DNA from: Candidatus Mediterraneibacter surreyensis
Lineage (GTDB): Bacteria; Bacillota; Clostridia; Lachnospirales; Lachnospiraceae
Length of the DNA: 36,286 nucleotides
Assembly: GCA_019118885.1 (NCBI GenBank)
Contig: DWYB01000069.1
Coordinates: 1-36,286, forward strand
Direction: 5' to 3'
Position 1 is the stretch's first letter, and every line of letters begins with the position of its first letter. Shown in pieces: positions 1 through 8,165 of this stretch. Both the position numbers and the translations under genes were made by a program. The notes beneath the pieces were generated by a model that worked only from the letters and a program-made list of their open reading frames with translations, was not told where the DNA came from and ran no database searches.

Positions 1-639
1 ACCTTCAACTACGGGATCACAAGCGCCCTGCAGCAGATGTGCATCCAGCTGGGAAAGATCTGCGTGCAGACTGTCGTGAATGTGCAGGGCGTGGCATTTA
101 TCGCTGCATTTACCGCTATCAACCGTGTGGATGATTTCGCCATGACGCCGCAGCAGAATATCGCCCATGCGTCGACTACATTTATGGCGCAGAATAAGGG
201 CGCGGGAAATATCAAAAGGATGAAAAAAGGATTCTTAAGCTCCATTATCCTTCAGGTCATTTATACGACGGTGATCGCTATCGTTGTGTTCGTATTTTCC
301 CGCCAGATCATGCAGCTCTTTGTCAGCGACGGTTCTGAGGAGGTCATTACTCTGGGAATGTCCTATCTGCAGCTTATTGCATTTATGTATTTCATGCCGT
401 CGGCGACCAATATCATACAGGGCTTCTTCCGCGGGCTGGGAGACCTGAAAGTTACGCTGATCAGTACGATCCTGAATATGTCGGCGAGATTTCTGTCGGC
501 GTGGATCATGATCCATATCCTGGGCGGCGGATTCGGATGCCTTGCATGGGCGAACTTCGTGGGATGGATCGCGATGCTTGCATTCCAGGTGCCGATGATC
601 GTGACGAGGTGGCGGAAAGAGAAAGTCGAAGAAAATTAA
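1..639 (+). CDS. MATE family efflux transporter, C-terminal part (5' end outside window)
   Basis: The reading frame is open from base 1 and ends at TAA 637-639, so only the last ~212 residues are visible. They form several hydrophobic helices separated by short charged loops. Segments such as AINRVDDFAMTPQQNIAHAS, FMAQNKGAGN and GFFRGLGD match the second half of MATE (multi-antimicrobial extrusion) membrane antiporters, which export cationic drugs or metabolites using a Na+ or H+ gradient. The protein ends in a basic-acidic tail, as is common in the family. No terminator lies between its stop and the CIRCE promoter that begins five bases later, so readthrough into the first heat-shock unit is possible. 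The substrate cannot be told from this fragment. Confidence 0.85.
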   Translation, partial: TFNYGITSALQQMCIQLGKICVQTVVNVQGVAFIAAFTAINRVDDFAMTPQQNIAHASTTFMAQNKGAGNIKRMKKGFLSSIILQVIYTTVIAIVVFVFSRQIMQLFVSDGSEEVITLGMSYLQLIAFMYFMPSATNIIQGFFRGLGDLKVTLISTILNMSARFLSAWIMIHILGGGFGCLAWANFVGWIAMLAFQVPMIVTRWRKEKVEEN

Positions 640-644
640 AAAAA

Positions 645-687
645 TTAGCACTCAAGGGTTGACAGTGCTAACAACGAGTGCTATAGT
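645..687 (+). promoter_or_regulatory. CIRCE (HrcA) operator and sigma-A promoter of hsp20 copy 1
   Basis: TTAGCACTC-N9-CAGTGCTAA spans 645-671 and matches the CIRCE consensus except for one base in the right arm. The -35 box TTGACA (659-664) lies inside the operator, and TATAGT (682-687) follows after 17 bases. A further half site, GAGTGCTA (676-683), overlaps the -10 box. HrcA bound here would block RNA polymerase until heat or misfolded protein releases it. Confidence 0.93.
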
Positions 688-689
688 AC

Positions 690-844
690 AACTAGAACAA
701 AGGGAGAGGGACAAAAGGAACCGGATCCCCAGTTCAAACAGCTTGCAACACTTGAGACAACTTCAAGAGTGCTGATGGCAGCCGCCCAAAGCGGTTCATA
801 AAAACTTGTTTCTGATGTTTCAATTATGGAAGGAGAAATGACTT
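690..844 (+). other. Structured 5' leader of hsp20 copy 1
   Basis: About 150 nt separate the -10 box from the start codon. Visible stems include CACTTGA (749-755) pairing with TCAAGAGTG (763-771), followed by GCTGATGGC. A GGAAC/GTTC hairpin lies upstream. Near the Shine-Dalgarno, TTTCT can pair with AGAAA next to GGAAGGAG. The same layout recurs before copies 2 and 3. A thermosensor or mRNA-stability role is inference. Confidence 0.5.
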
Positions 845-1297
845 ATGTTAATGCCGAGTATTTTTGGAGAAAACTTATTTGATGACGATTGGATGGATTT
901 CCCGTTTGAGAGAGATTTCTGGGGAAGAAAGAATCCGCTGTACGGTAAGAATGCAAAGAACTTAATGAAGACAGATATCCGGGAACATGACGGAGGTTAT
1001 GAACTGGATATAGATCTTCCGGGATTTAAGAAAGATGAGATCACGATCGATCTCGACAATGGTTACCTGACGATCTCTGCAGCAAAAGGTCTGGATAAAG
1101 ACGAGCAGGATAAGAAAGGCAAATACATCCGTAAGGAGCGTTACGCAGGAGCGGTGCAGAGAAGCTTCTATGTAGGAGACGCTGTAACTGAGGAAGATGT
1201 GAAAGCTAAATTCGAGGACGGTATCCTGAAACTCAGCATTCCGAAGAAAGATGCGAAAGCAGTAGAGACGAAAAAGACCATCGCGATCGAGGGATGA
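845..1297 (+). CDS. hsp20: Hsp20/alpha-crystallin small heat-shock protein, copy 1
   Basis: This 150-aa ATP-independent holdase binds unfolding proteins in the cytoplasm and keeps them refoldable. A short N-terminal arm (MLMPSIFGENLFDDDWMDF) precedes the alpha-crystallin domain at about residues 40-135. That domain has the typical GYELDIDLPGFKKDEI strand segment and the late FEDGILKLSIPKK motif (the family's A-x-x-x-n-G-v-L region). A C-terminal extension ends in KTIAIEG, which supplies the I-x-I-type oligomerisation motif. The start is set by GGAAGGAG 828-835. The gene stands alone between a CIRCE promoter and a strong terminator, so HrcA control is well supported. It is nearly identical to the copy at 4199-4651, including leader and 3' flank, which indicates recent duplication. 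Confidence 0.96.
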   Translation: MLMPSIFGENLFDDDWMDFPFERDFWGRKNPLYGKNAKNLMKTDIREHDGGYELDIDLPGFKKDEITIDLDNGYLTISAAKGLDKDEQDKKGKYIRKERYAGAVQRSFYVGDAVTEEDVKAKFEDGILKLSIPKKDAKAVETKKTIAIEG

Positions 1298-1325
1298 TCT
1301 TTCCCGAAAGGGCATAAAACATAAG

Positions 1326-1360
1326 AAGGATCCGGTACGAAAAGTACCGGATCCTTTTTA
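1326..1360 (+). terminator. Rho-independent terminator after hsp20 copy 1
   Basis: A 13-bp stem, AAGGATCCGGTAC against GTACCGGATCCTT, has a GAAAA loop and runs into a T tract. It lies between convergent hsp20 and amylase genes. The minus-strand T run is weaker, so it probably serves mainly the plus strand. Confidence 0.9.
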
Positions 1361-1388
1361 TTAAGAAAGGAGAATCAAAAGAAATTGT

Positions 1389-3662
1389 CTATGAATAATC
1401 TGACCAGCCGTTGTTATTGTAAATCTTTCCCGTACCGTTAATAGTAAGATCCCCGGTCTGCTGTCCGGATCCGTTGGTGAAGATGATATATTCTGCGTCT
1501 TCCGGAACATCTGTCTTCCATACCCCGCTGCCGACATTCGTCATTTTGACCCCGGGCCATATGGTCATCTGTGTATTGCTGCTGCTCCAGTAATATGCGT
1601 ATACTGTATTCCAGTTATTTGTATTTTGGTAGTAAATGCAGTCGTCTGCCGGATCTTCCGGCTTCTCCGGTTCAGAGGAATAACTCGACCAGTTTCCGTT
1701 GTCATAGATTTTTCCATACCCGTCCAGAGTCAGGTCGGACGTCTGAGAATTCCCTTTGTTGCTGAAAATCGCATACTGTGCATCCGTCGGGATTTCAGCT
1801 TTGTAGACATTGTTCCCTGTGTTTGTCATCTGTACGCCGGGCCACGTGGTCATCTGCGTATTTTCATCGCTCCAGTAATAGATGTAGACATCGCTCCAGT
1901 TGTTGGTATTCTTATAGAAGATACTGCCGTCCGCCGGATCCTCCGGATCTTCGGGAATAATCTCGGATGAACCGTCGCTGTACTCAGTCCAGCTTCCGTT
2001 GTTATAGATCATATTTTCTCCGGCGATCGTCAGATCATCCGTCTGGGAACTTCCCCTGTTGCTGAAAATAATGTACTCCGCATCGGAAGGAATATCGATA
2101 CTGTAGGTGTTGTCTTTTACATTTGTCATCCGGGTACCGGGCCATGTAGTCATATGTTCGTTTTTATCGCTCCAGTAGTAAGCGTAAACATCGCTCCAGT
2201 TGTTCGTATTCTCATAATAAACGGTCGACGTCTCTGACGGATCGTCGGGCTCATCCGGATTCTCCGGAAGCGTTCCTTCTTTGTAGAGAACTGAGATACC
2301 GGTAGAACCGATCCTGCCGGACATGGATTCAGAGGTAACCGTCCATTTTTCTCCGGTGATAGCGTCTACATATGTGCCGGCCTGCGTTGTCCCGCCGCCG
2401 TTGGGTACGGTCACATTGAAGTTTTCTCCGCTTCCTGCAACGACTACGGCGCCTGTTTCACGCGATACTACAGCACAGTTATTTCCTGTAGTATAGTAAT
2501 CGGGCTGTCCGTCCATTGCATTGTGGAACTGATTGACCGCGGATACTTCGTCGCTTGTAAAATGTGTGCTTCCTTTTGCTCCCGCTTTGATATCTTCTTT
2601 ATTTGCAGAAGACGGACGGGAGAAATACAGTGCTGAGATATCGTTGCGGCTTGCGGCAACGGCATACGCGCGGTCGATCACATTCTGGCTCATTGTGTTG
2701 GAGTAACCCCAGTCCTGGTTGTTCGACCATGTGTCATGACTTTCCGCCCAGTAGATGAGCTTGTCGTTTGAAATCCCGCGTGCGGACCAGTTGCCGAAAG
2801 CGGTCGGTACCGTGCCGGATGCAAATGCGTCGCGGAGCGTCTTCCCGTATGTGCTGTCAGTTACCGTCATGTATTCGGTATATTCTTTCATCAGACCTTC
2901 ATTCCCGGAAGTGCGGTCGTCTGGACCGACGAGGATCTCACCGTAGTGGTATAAGCCCTGATCCGTTACCTCCGGCCAGAAATTACAGCCTTCGCTGGGC
3001 AGTCCGATATGCTTGGCAGCATCCCAGCGGATTCCGTCCACTCCCAGATCCTGCAGTTCATCAATGTAGTTGCTCACCGTCTGATAAACGTAGGGATGCT
3101 CGCTGTTAAGGTCCGGCATGCCGATCTCTCCGTTGATGACCTGATCGCGGTCCGCCCAGCTGGTTACCTTTCCATATGTATGCCAGTACTGGCTGTCTTT
3201 TAAGTCGCCCTGGATATTTGTGTGGTCGCCGGCGAGATGATTCGCCACAACATCTACGATCACGTTGATGTCGTATTTCTCCGCCTCATCACATAAATCT
3301 TCAAGATCTTCCTTCGATCCGAGATCATTTGTGCCGACATAGAATCCGAGCGGCTGATAGAGCCAGTACCATGTGCCGGATTTGACCGAAGGCTGTGCCG
3401 GTGAGGTTTGGACAGAGGTAAATCCGGCCTCTGCAATGGCGGGCAGTTCGGCTTCGATATCACTGTATTTCCAGTTGAAGCAGTGAAGGATCACACCATC
3501 CTGAATACTGTCCGCGAGACCATAACTGTTCCCGGACGTCCGGGCCGCGGCTTCCGCTGTGACAGCGGGGGCCGTGACGACAATACCCGGCAATACCATT
3601 GAGAAAGAAAGAGCAGTTCCGAGTATCGTGTTTCTTATGCGCTTTTTGGTTTTGCTGTACAT
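1389..3662 (-). CDS. Secreted GH13 alpha-amylase with three CBM26-type starch-binding modules
   Basis: The 757-aa enzyme hydrolyses internal alpha-1,4 bonds of starch outside the cell. Residues 1-40 are a signal peptide: a KTKKRIR n-region, a hydrophobic core and an A-rich cleavage region. The GH13 barrel runs from about 52 to 460 and shows DVVANH (137-142), nucleophile D214 in GIRWDAAKH, acid/base E242 in GEIL, and D310 in ESHD. Three tandem modules of about 83 residues follow (480-562, 580-662, 675-757). Each has the NTNNW...YYW...WPG pattern of starch-binding family 26, and they are joined by acidic, proline-rich linkers. No LPxTG sorting motif or transmembrane anchor is seen, so the protein is probably released or held by starch. 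The start is supported by AAGGAGGG on the minus strand. The gene lies between two hsp20 copies in the opposite direction. Confidence 0.95.
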   Translation of the reverse strand: MYSKTKKRIRNTILGTALSFSMVLPGIVVTAPAVTAEAAARTSGNSYGLADSIQDGVILHCFNWKYSDIEAELPAIAEAGFTSVQTSPAQPSVKSGTWYWLYQPLGFYVGTNDLGSKEDLEDLCDEAEKYDINVIVDVVANHLAGDHTNIQGDLKDSQYWHTYGKVTSWADRDQVINGEIGMPDLNSEHPYVYQTVSNYIDELQDLGVDGIRWDAAKHIGLPSEGCNFWPEVTDQGLYHYGEILVGPDDRTSGNEGLMKEYTEYMTVTDSTYGKTLRDAFASGTVPTAFGNWSARGISNDKLIYWAESHDTWSNNQDWGYSNTMSQNVIDRAYAVAASRNDISALYFSRPSSANKEDIKAGAKGSTHFTSDEVSAVNQFHNAMDGQPDYYTTGNNCAVVSRETGAVVVAGSGENFNVTVPNGGGTTQAGTYVDAITGEKWTVTSESMSGRIGSTGISVLYKEGTLPENPDEPDDPSETSTVYYENTNNWSDVYAYYWSDKNEHMTTWPGTRMTNVKDNTYSIDIPSDAEYIIFSNRGSSQTDDLTIAGENMIYNNGSWTEYSDGSSEIIPEDPEDPADGSIFYKNTNNWSDVYIYYWSDENTQMTTWPGVQMTNTGNNVYKAEIPTDAQYAIFSNKGNSQTSDLTLDGYGKIYDNGNWSSYSSEPEKPEDPADDCIYYQNTNNWNTVYAYYWSSSNTQMTIWPGVKMTNVGSGVWKTDVPEDAEYIIFTNGSGQQTGDLTINGTGKIYNNNGWSDYS

Positions 3663-3728
3663 AGTTCCCTCCTTTTTGTGTTAAACAGCATTTATAGAAA
3701 CATAAAATATCTGAATATAATTTATATT

Positions 3729-3747
3729 TTGTATGGCGGACATACAA
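3729..3747. promoter_or_regulatory. Inverted repeat, candidate repressor operator of the amylase gene
   Basis: TTGTATG-GCGGA-CATACAA is a perfect 7-bp inverted repeat. It lies between the predicted minus-strand -10 box and the amylase start, just after the expected transcription start. It does not fit the catabolite-response (cre) consensus, and the binding protein is unknown. Confidence 0.4.
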
Positions 3748-3761
3748 TAAAAAATTTTTCA

Positions 3762-3792
3762 ATAATATGTAACAAAAACAAGATAATGTTAA
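3762..3792 (-). promoter_or_regulatory. Probable sigma-A promoter of the amylase gene
   Basis: On the minus strand, TTAACA (3792-3787) and TATTAT (3767-3762) are separated by 19 bases in very AT-rich DNA. The spacer is longer than the usual 17 bases, so the assignment is tentative. The rest of 3663-3998 holds no gene that I can support. Confidence 0.4.
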
Positions 3793-3998
3793 AATTTAGC
3801 GGTTGTTAAGGTGAATTTGTTATAATTGGCTGAAAAGGAATGTTTTTCTTTTATTGGAAGAACTAAGTGCTTTTTGTCCGGCTACAGGGCGGAGAGAAAA
3901 ATTTTGACGGCGTGGAGTACGGTTGGCCATTGCAGTGTATAAAACGCCGGAAAATCTGTGGGATTGTGGAACAGCTGTCTGAACGGTAATAAAATAAT

Positions 3999-4041
3999 TT
4001 GGCACTCGACCCTTGACAGTGCTAATAATAGGTGCTATAGT
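3999..4041 (+). promoter_or_regulatory. CIRCE (HrcA) operator and sigma-A promoter of hsp20 copy 2
   Basis: TTGGCACTC-N9-CAGTGCTAA covers 3999-4025, with one mismatch to CIRCE in each arm. TTGACA (4013-4018) and TATAGT (4036-4041) have a 17-base spacer. The layout is the same as at copies 1 and 3. Confidence 0.9.
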
Positions 4042-4043
4042 AC

Positions 4044-4198
4044 AACTAGAACAAAGGAAGAGGAGCAAAAAGGAACCGAATCCCCAGTTCGGACAGCTTG
4101 CGACACTTGAGACAACTTCAAGAGTGCTGATGGCAGCCGCCAAAAGCGGTTCATAAAAATTTGTTTCTGATGTTTTATAATGGAAGGAGAAATGACTT
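4044..4198 (+). other. Structured 5' leader of hsp20 copy 2
   Basis: This leader is nearly identical to that of copy 1. The CACTTGA/TCAAGAGTG hairpin is at 4104-4110 and 4118-4126, followed by GCTGATGGC. Homology to copy 1 begins at the operator; upstream sequence is unrelated. This marks the 5' edge of the duplicated unit. Confidence 0.5.
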
Positions 4199-4651
4199 AT
4201 GTTAATGCCGAGTATTTTTGGAGAAAACTTATTTGATGATGATTGGATGGATTTCCCGTTTGATTCAGATTTCTGGGGAAAAAGGAATCCGTTGTATGGT
4301 AAACACGCAAAGAACTTAATGAAGACAGATATCCGCGAGCACGATAACGGCTATGAGCTTGATATCGATCTTCCGGGATTTAAGAAAGATGAGATCAGTA
4401 TTGATCTTGACAGCGGTTATCTGACGATATCCGCAGCTAAAGGTCTTGACAAAGACGAGGAAGATAAGAAAGGCAAATACATCCGCAAGGAGCGTTATGC
4501 AGGAGCAATGCAGAGAAGCTTCTATGTAGGCGACGGAGTAACAGAGGAAGATGTGAAGGCGAAATTTGAGGACGGTATCCTGAGACTTAGCATTCCGAAG
4601 AAAGACGCAAAAGCAGTGGAGACGAAAAAGACCATCGCGATCGAGGGATGA
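4199..4651 (+). CDS. hsp20: Hsp20/alpha-crystallin small heat-shock protein, copy 2
   Basis: This 150-aa cytoplasmic chaperone holdase differs from copy 1 at only a handful of positions, for example DSDFWGKRN against ERDFWGRKN near residues 24-32. The alpha-crystallin domain (about 40-135) and the KTIAIEG tail are intact, so there is no sign of decay. The Shine-Dalgarno GGAAGGAG precedes the ATG. The 3' flank, with its short CCCGAAAGGG hairpin, also matches copy 1. The duplication therefore covers promoter, leader, gene and tail. HrcA control is expected from the CIRCE site upstream. Whether the copies differ in timing or client range cannot be read from sequence. Confidence 0.96.
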   Translation: MLMPSIFGENLFDDDWMDFPFDSDFWGKRNPLYGKHAKNLMKTDIREHDNGYELDIDLPGFKKDEISIDLDSGYLTISAAKGLDKDEEDKKGKYIRKERYAGAMQRSFYVGDGVTEEDVKAKFEDGILRLSIPKKDAKAVETKKTIAIEG

Positions 4652-4682
4652 TCTTTCCCGAAAGGGCATAAAGCATAAGATG

Positions 4683-4711
4683 ACCCGGTACGAAAGTACC
4701 GGGTTTTTTTT
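4683..4711 (+). terminator. Rho-independent terminator after hsp20 copy 2
   Basis: The stem ACCCGGTAC/GTACCGGGT has a GAAA tetraloop and is followed by seven or eight T residues. It is a very strong intrinsic terminator. Confidence 0.92.
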
Positions 4712-4713
4712 GG

Positions 4714-4757
4714 GTAACGGTTCAGCCATCTGACATCAGAACTGTTACTTTTTTTGT
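4714..4757 (+). terminator. Second, tandem terminator-like hairpin
   Basis: GTAACGGTTC (4714-4723) pairs with GAACTGTTAC (4739-4748), with one G-T pair, across a 15-base loop. Seven T residues follow. It starts two bases after the first terminator's T tract, so it may be a backup stop or part of the SulP upstream region. Confidence 0.6.
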
Positions 4758-4784
4758 GCCGGAAAGATAAATATGTATTATAAT
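4754..4784 (+). promoter_or_regulatory. Possible promoter of the SulP-synthetase operon
   Basis: A good -10 box, TATAAT (4779-4784), has only a weak -35 candidate, TTGTGC (4754-4759), at a 19-base distance. A promoter is needed here because two terminators precede it. Confidence 0.4.
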
Positions 4785-4879
4785 AAGGAATATCATGACT
4801 GTAACAGCGGAGATACGGCTCAGAGAGGCTGTATCCTTATGAGTATGAATACTGACAGAGAGGAGCAGGCAGGTCGATA

Positions 4880-7033
4880 ATGAAAATCCGGTTTTTCCCT
4901 ACTTTGCGAAACTATAGAAAGGAATATCTGGCAAAAGACATTTTTTCCGGTGTGGTCATTGCTGCGGTTTCCATCCCTATTTCCATGGGGTATGCGCAGA
5001 TTTCAGGGCTTCCGGCAGCTTATGGACTGTATGGGTCTTTGCTCCCGATCATTTTGTTTGCCCTGTTTTCTACTTCACGGCAGTTTATATTCGGTGTAGA
5101 CGCCGCGCCTGCCGCGATCGTGGGAGCGGCCCTTACCACCATGGGGATCAGCGCCGAAAGCAGCGGGGCAATGCAGTATGTGCCGGCTGTCGCGCTGGCA
5201 GCGGGACTGTGGCTGCTACTGTTTTATTTTCTCCATGCGGACCGGATCGTAGATTTTATTTCTACGCCGGTCATGGGAGGATTTATCAGCGGGATCGCTG
5301 TGACGATCATCCTGATGCAGATCCCGAAGCTGCTGGGAGGTTCCGCCGGGACAGGCGAGCTTCTGGAACTGCTCCGCCATCTGGCAGAGACAGTACTTCA
5401 TATAAATGGAGTTTCGTTTATCCTTGGCATTCTGGCGCTTGCGGTGCTGATCGCCGGGAAACGTCTGGTCCCGAAATTCCCGATGGCGGCTGCGGTTATG
5501 GCCGCAGGTGTTTTCCTGACCGTATTTTTTCATATTGATGACTATGGAGTACCGCTTCTGGATCATGTAGAACCGGGATTTCCCGGATTCTTCCTGCCGG
5601 ATTTCCTGCAGCTCAATCTCACGGCTGTGATCGGCCGGGGACTGATGGTCGCCGTTGTCATCATGGCGGAAACGCTTCTTGCGGAAAATAACTTTGCGTC
5701 CCGAAACGGGTACAGTCTCGATGACAGACAGGAAATCCTGGCCTGCGCAGCCGGAAATATCGCTTCGGCAGCAGTCGGATGCTGTCCGGTCAATGGCAGT
5801 ATTTCCCGGACTTCCATGAATGAACAATACGGGGGACAGACACAGGCGGTGTCCCTGACAGCCGGAATCGTGATGGCTGTGATCCTGATGTGCGCCACGG
5901 GATTTATCGGTTATCTGCCGATCCCGGTACTGACGGCGATCGTGATATCGGCGCTGATGAATGTTGTGGAGGTCCATCTGGCGGTCCGGCTCTTTAAGGT
6001 GAGCAGACAGGAATTCCTTATCTTCATGGCGGCATTTGTGACTGTTCTTTTCCTCGGGACGATCTACGGGGTTGTGGCAGGGATCCTTCTCTCTTTTGTG
6101 GCGGTGATCATAAAGGCGACGAATCCGCCCAGACATTTCCGGGGAATGATACCGGGGAAACAGGAATTTTACGATCTGGACGGAAACAGGGCGGTATGGC
6201 CGGTAAAAAATGTCCTGATCTACCGGTTCAGCGAAAACCTGTTTTTCGCAAATATCAAGATACTTCAGAAGGATATTGAAAATCATATAAAAGAAGATAC
6301 AAAGGCAGTGATACTGGACGCAGGGGCTGTCAACAGTGTTGACATTACCGCGGCAGACGGGCTTGCAGCGCTGGCGGATAAACTGAAGAAACAAAAGATA
6401 CGTTTTTACATAACCGAACATTCGCAAAATATCAACGATCAGTTCAGGAAACTTGGCATCGGCAGGCTGATCCGGGAGGGAATGGTAAGGAGGACGATCA
6501 TTTCCGCGCTTTCGGATCTGGGAATGAAGGAACCGTTCCCTCTGGATATTCCCGAAAGCGAGATGGAAAAGGTGCGGAGAAACCGTTACTTTGCCCTGTC
6601 CCCGGAGGAAGAAAATTCACTGGAAGAGTTTGCATGGGCGTTTGGATCGGATGCAGTACGGGAGATTGAAAAGCAGGTGAAGTCGATCGTTGAACAGATC
6701 CACGGCATCCCGGATCTGGAGCAGCTGTCTCAGGCAGGGCTGGAGGAAAAGCTTCAGTACTGGCATTCTCTGGGCCCGCTGGATGAAGATGAACTGTTGA
6801 GGAGACTTGAACTGCATATTGATGATTTTCCGGATGAGTTGAAGGAAAACAGCGCTCTCGCAGTCAGGCTGATCGAAAGAAGGAGGAGAGTGCTGCGGGA
6901 TCGGATCTTAAGAGAACATCCGAATATCAGGGAGCATCTGAAAGAAAAAAGAAATATTCTGGAGCAGCGTCTGCAAAAGCAGAATCCGGATGGAATGCAA
7001 AAGCTCCATAATCTGGAAAATCAAAACCGATAA
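4880..7033 (+). CDS. SulP family anion transporter with STAS domain and extra C-terminal region
   Basis: This 717-aa inner-membrane protein probably imports sulfate, bicarbonate or another inorganic or organic anion. Residues 1 to about 420 form the multi-helix SulP core, with the N-terminal signature ISMGYAQISGLPAAYGLYGS. A STAS domain follows at about 437-540 and contains the conserved VILDAGAVNSVDITAADGL segment, where regulation or nucleotide binding takes place in this family. About 175 further residues (about 543-717) are highly charged, helical and unlike the usual SulP end; ordinary SulP proteins stop soon after STAS. GAGGAG before the ATG supports the start. The synthetase-like gene at 7071 follows after 37 bases and is probably cotranscribed, hinting that transport and a nucleotide signal are linked. 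Substrate specificity cannot be assigned. Confidence 0.9.
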   Translation: MKIRFFPTLRNYRKEYLAKDIFSGVVIAAVSIPISMGYAQISGLPAAYGLYGSLLPIILFALFSTSRQFIFGVDAAPAAIVGAALTTMGISAESSGAMQYVPAVALAAGLWLLLFYFLHADRIVDFISTPVMGGFISGIAVTIILMQIPKLLGGSAGTGELLELLRHLAETVLHINGVSFILGILALAVLIAGKRLVPKFPMAAAVMAAGVFLTVFFHIDDYGVPLLDHVEPGFPGFFLPDFLQLNLTAVIGRGLMVAVVIMAETLLAENNFASRNGYSLDDRQEILACAAGNIASAAVGCCPVNGSISRTSMNEQYGGQTQAVSLTAGIVMAVILMCATGFIGYLPIPVLTAIVISALMNVVEVHLAVRLFKVSRQEFLIFMAAFVTVLFLGTIYGVVAGILLSFVAVIIKATNPPRHFRGMIPGKQEFYDLDGNRAVWPVKNVLIYRFSENLFFANIKILQKDIENHIKEDTKAVILDAGAVNSVDITAADGLAALADKLKKQKIRFYITEHSQNINDQFRKLGIGRLIREGMVRRTIISALSDLGMKEPFPLDIPESEMEKVRRNRYFALSPEEENSLEEFAWAFGSDAVREIEKQVKSIVEQIHGIPDLEQLSQAGLEEKLQYWHSLGPLDEDELLRRLELHIDDFPDELKENSALAVRLIERRRRVLRDRILREHPNIREHLKEKRNILEQRLQKQNPDGMQKLHNLENQNR

Positions 7034-7070
7034 AAGACAGTTTATAAAAAACAAAAGTAAGGTGTGGATC

Positions 7071-8060
7071 ATGATATCTTTAAATGATTATTTATATTTC
7101 GGGGATACCGTATTGAAAATACTGAAAAAATATACCCGTGATCTGAAAAACTCAGCGGAAAAAAATCAGAACGAAGTGGACAGGCTTCATGCTGTATTCC
7201 TGAAGCGTACCTCGGATCTGCTGGAACATAATGATTTCCTGACGGCACAGTCACAGAAAATCCGGGAGTTTTATAAATACATGGCAAAGGAATACGCCCA
7301 TCTTTCTTTTACATTCAAAGGAAGGATCAAGTCGCTGATCCGTGCGGAAACAAAATTTAACGGTTATATTGTGGAATATATCTATGATTATTATACCGGT
7401 CAGGGAGAGTATCCTTCGCTGGAAGAACTGAAAAAGAAACTGAACGGTTTTCGGGATCTGATCGCGTACCGCATTGTCATATCTATGCCGAAGTGCCATA
7501 TTGCGGATGACAAAGAACGGGAGAAAGAGGAAATCCGCAATCTGTACGCCATTGCAAATGTCATGAAGGATTTTCTGGAGGACCGCGGATTCCGCGCGGA
7601 GCCTGCCTTTGGCGTAAAAGAAAGTACTTCTCCATTGCTGAGCGATGCGGTGCGGCCTTATTACAGAGATTATATCTGTCATGCGAAGCGGGACGGATAC
7701 CGTTCTCTGCATATTACATTTTTTGATGAAAGCGCAAAATGCTATATGGAAATGCAGCTTCGCACCAAGGATATGGATGATATAGCGGAAATCGGACCGG
7801 CAAATCATCTCGGATACGAGAAAAAGCAGAAGAGCGAGCGCGCCAGAAGAGATATTATCCCGGAGGGGGAGAATGTTTATTTTGACGAGGCCTATGAAAG
7901 AGTCAGGAAACTGCAGGAGCTGGATCTGTCAAAAGTGGATGTGAATATGTTCTCGGCCGTAAACAACAGCCTTATAAATGACGGCTGCGGCCTGTACAGG
8001 GGAAGGCTGATCCTTCCGTATGAGCATCTGTCCAGATTTCAGAATGATCTGATCGATTAA
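7071..8060 (+). CDS. Stand-alone RelA/SpoT-domain nucleotide pyrophosphokinase
   Basis: The 329-aa protein carries the (p)ppGpp synthetase fold of the RelA/SpoT family without HD hydrolase, TGS or ACT domains. Visible motifs are KGRIKSLIRAETK (83-95), FRDLIAYRIV (127-136) in place of the family's D-I-x-G-x-R segment, AKRDGYRSLHI (205-215), and MEMQLRTKDMDDIAE (226-240). E227 lies at the position of the catalytic glutamate. An N-terminal helical region of about 80 residues precedes the domain. An upstream in-frame ATG at 6990 lies inside the transporter gene; ATG 7071 is preferred for its position and a weak GTAAGG ribosome site. By family it could make an alarmone, or be a toxin-type synthetase that modifies nucleotides or tRNA. 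Which one is not decidable here, and no antitoxin-like partner is seen. Confidence 0.8.
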   Translation: MISLNDYLYFGDTVLKILKKYTRDLKNSAEKNQNEVDRLHAVFLKRTSDLLEHNDFLTAQSQKIREFYKYMAKEYAHLSFTFKGRIKSLIRAETKFNGYIVEYIYDYYTGQGEYPSLEELKKKLNGFRDLIAYRIVISMPKCHIADDKEREKEEIRNLYAIANVMKDFLEDRGFRAEPAFGVKESTSPLLSDAVRPYYRDYICHAKRDGYRSLHITFFDESAKCYMEMQLRTKDMDDIAEIGPANHLGYEKKQKSERARRDIIPEGENVYFDEAYERVRKLQELDLSKVDVNMFSAVNNSLINDGCGLYRGRLILPYEHLSRFQNDLID

Positions 8061-8120
8061 GCGGGGATCAATGCAGAAAATCAAGCTTTTTTCAGGCTTT
8101 CTAAAAAAATCTTAAAAAAA

Positions 8121-8163
8121 TTAGCACTCACCTCTTGACAGTGCTAACAACAAGTGCTATAGT
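8121..8163 (+). promoter_or_regulatory. CIRCE (HrcA) operator and sigma-A promoter of hsp20 copy 3
   Basis: TTAGCACTC-N9-CAGTGCTAA covers 8121-8147, one mismatch from CIRCE. TTGACA (8135-8140) and TATAGT (8158-8163) are spaced by 17 bases. AAGTGCTA at 8152-8159 again forms an extra half site on the -10 box. Confidence 0.93.
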
Positions 8164-8165
8164 AC

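Noticed and set aside
3820-4143. A 107-codon minus-strand frame between the amylase and hsp20 copy 2
   Set aside because: It runs through the CIRCE operator, promoter and leader of the heat-shock unit, and has no ribosome site or family similarity.
5216-6427. A 403-codon open frame on the minus strand inside the SulP gene
   Set aside because: It is antisense to a well-supported membrane transporter, is rich in His/Arg/Asp as expected from the reverse of that gene, and has no ribosome site.
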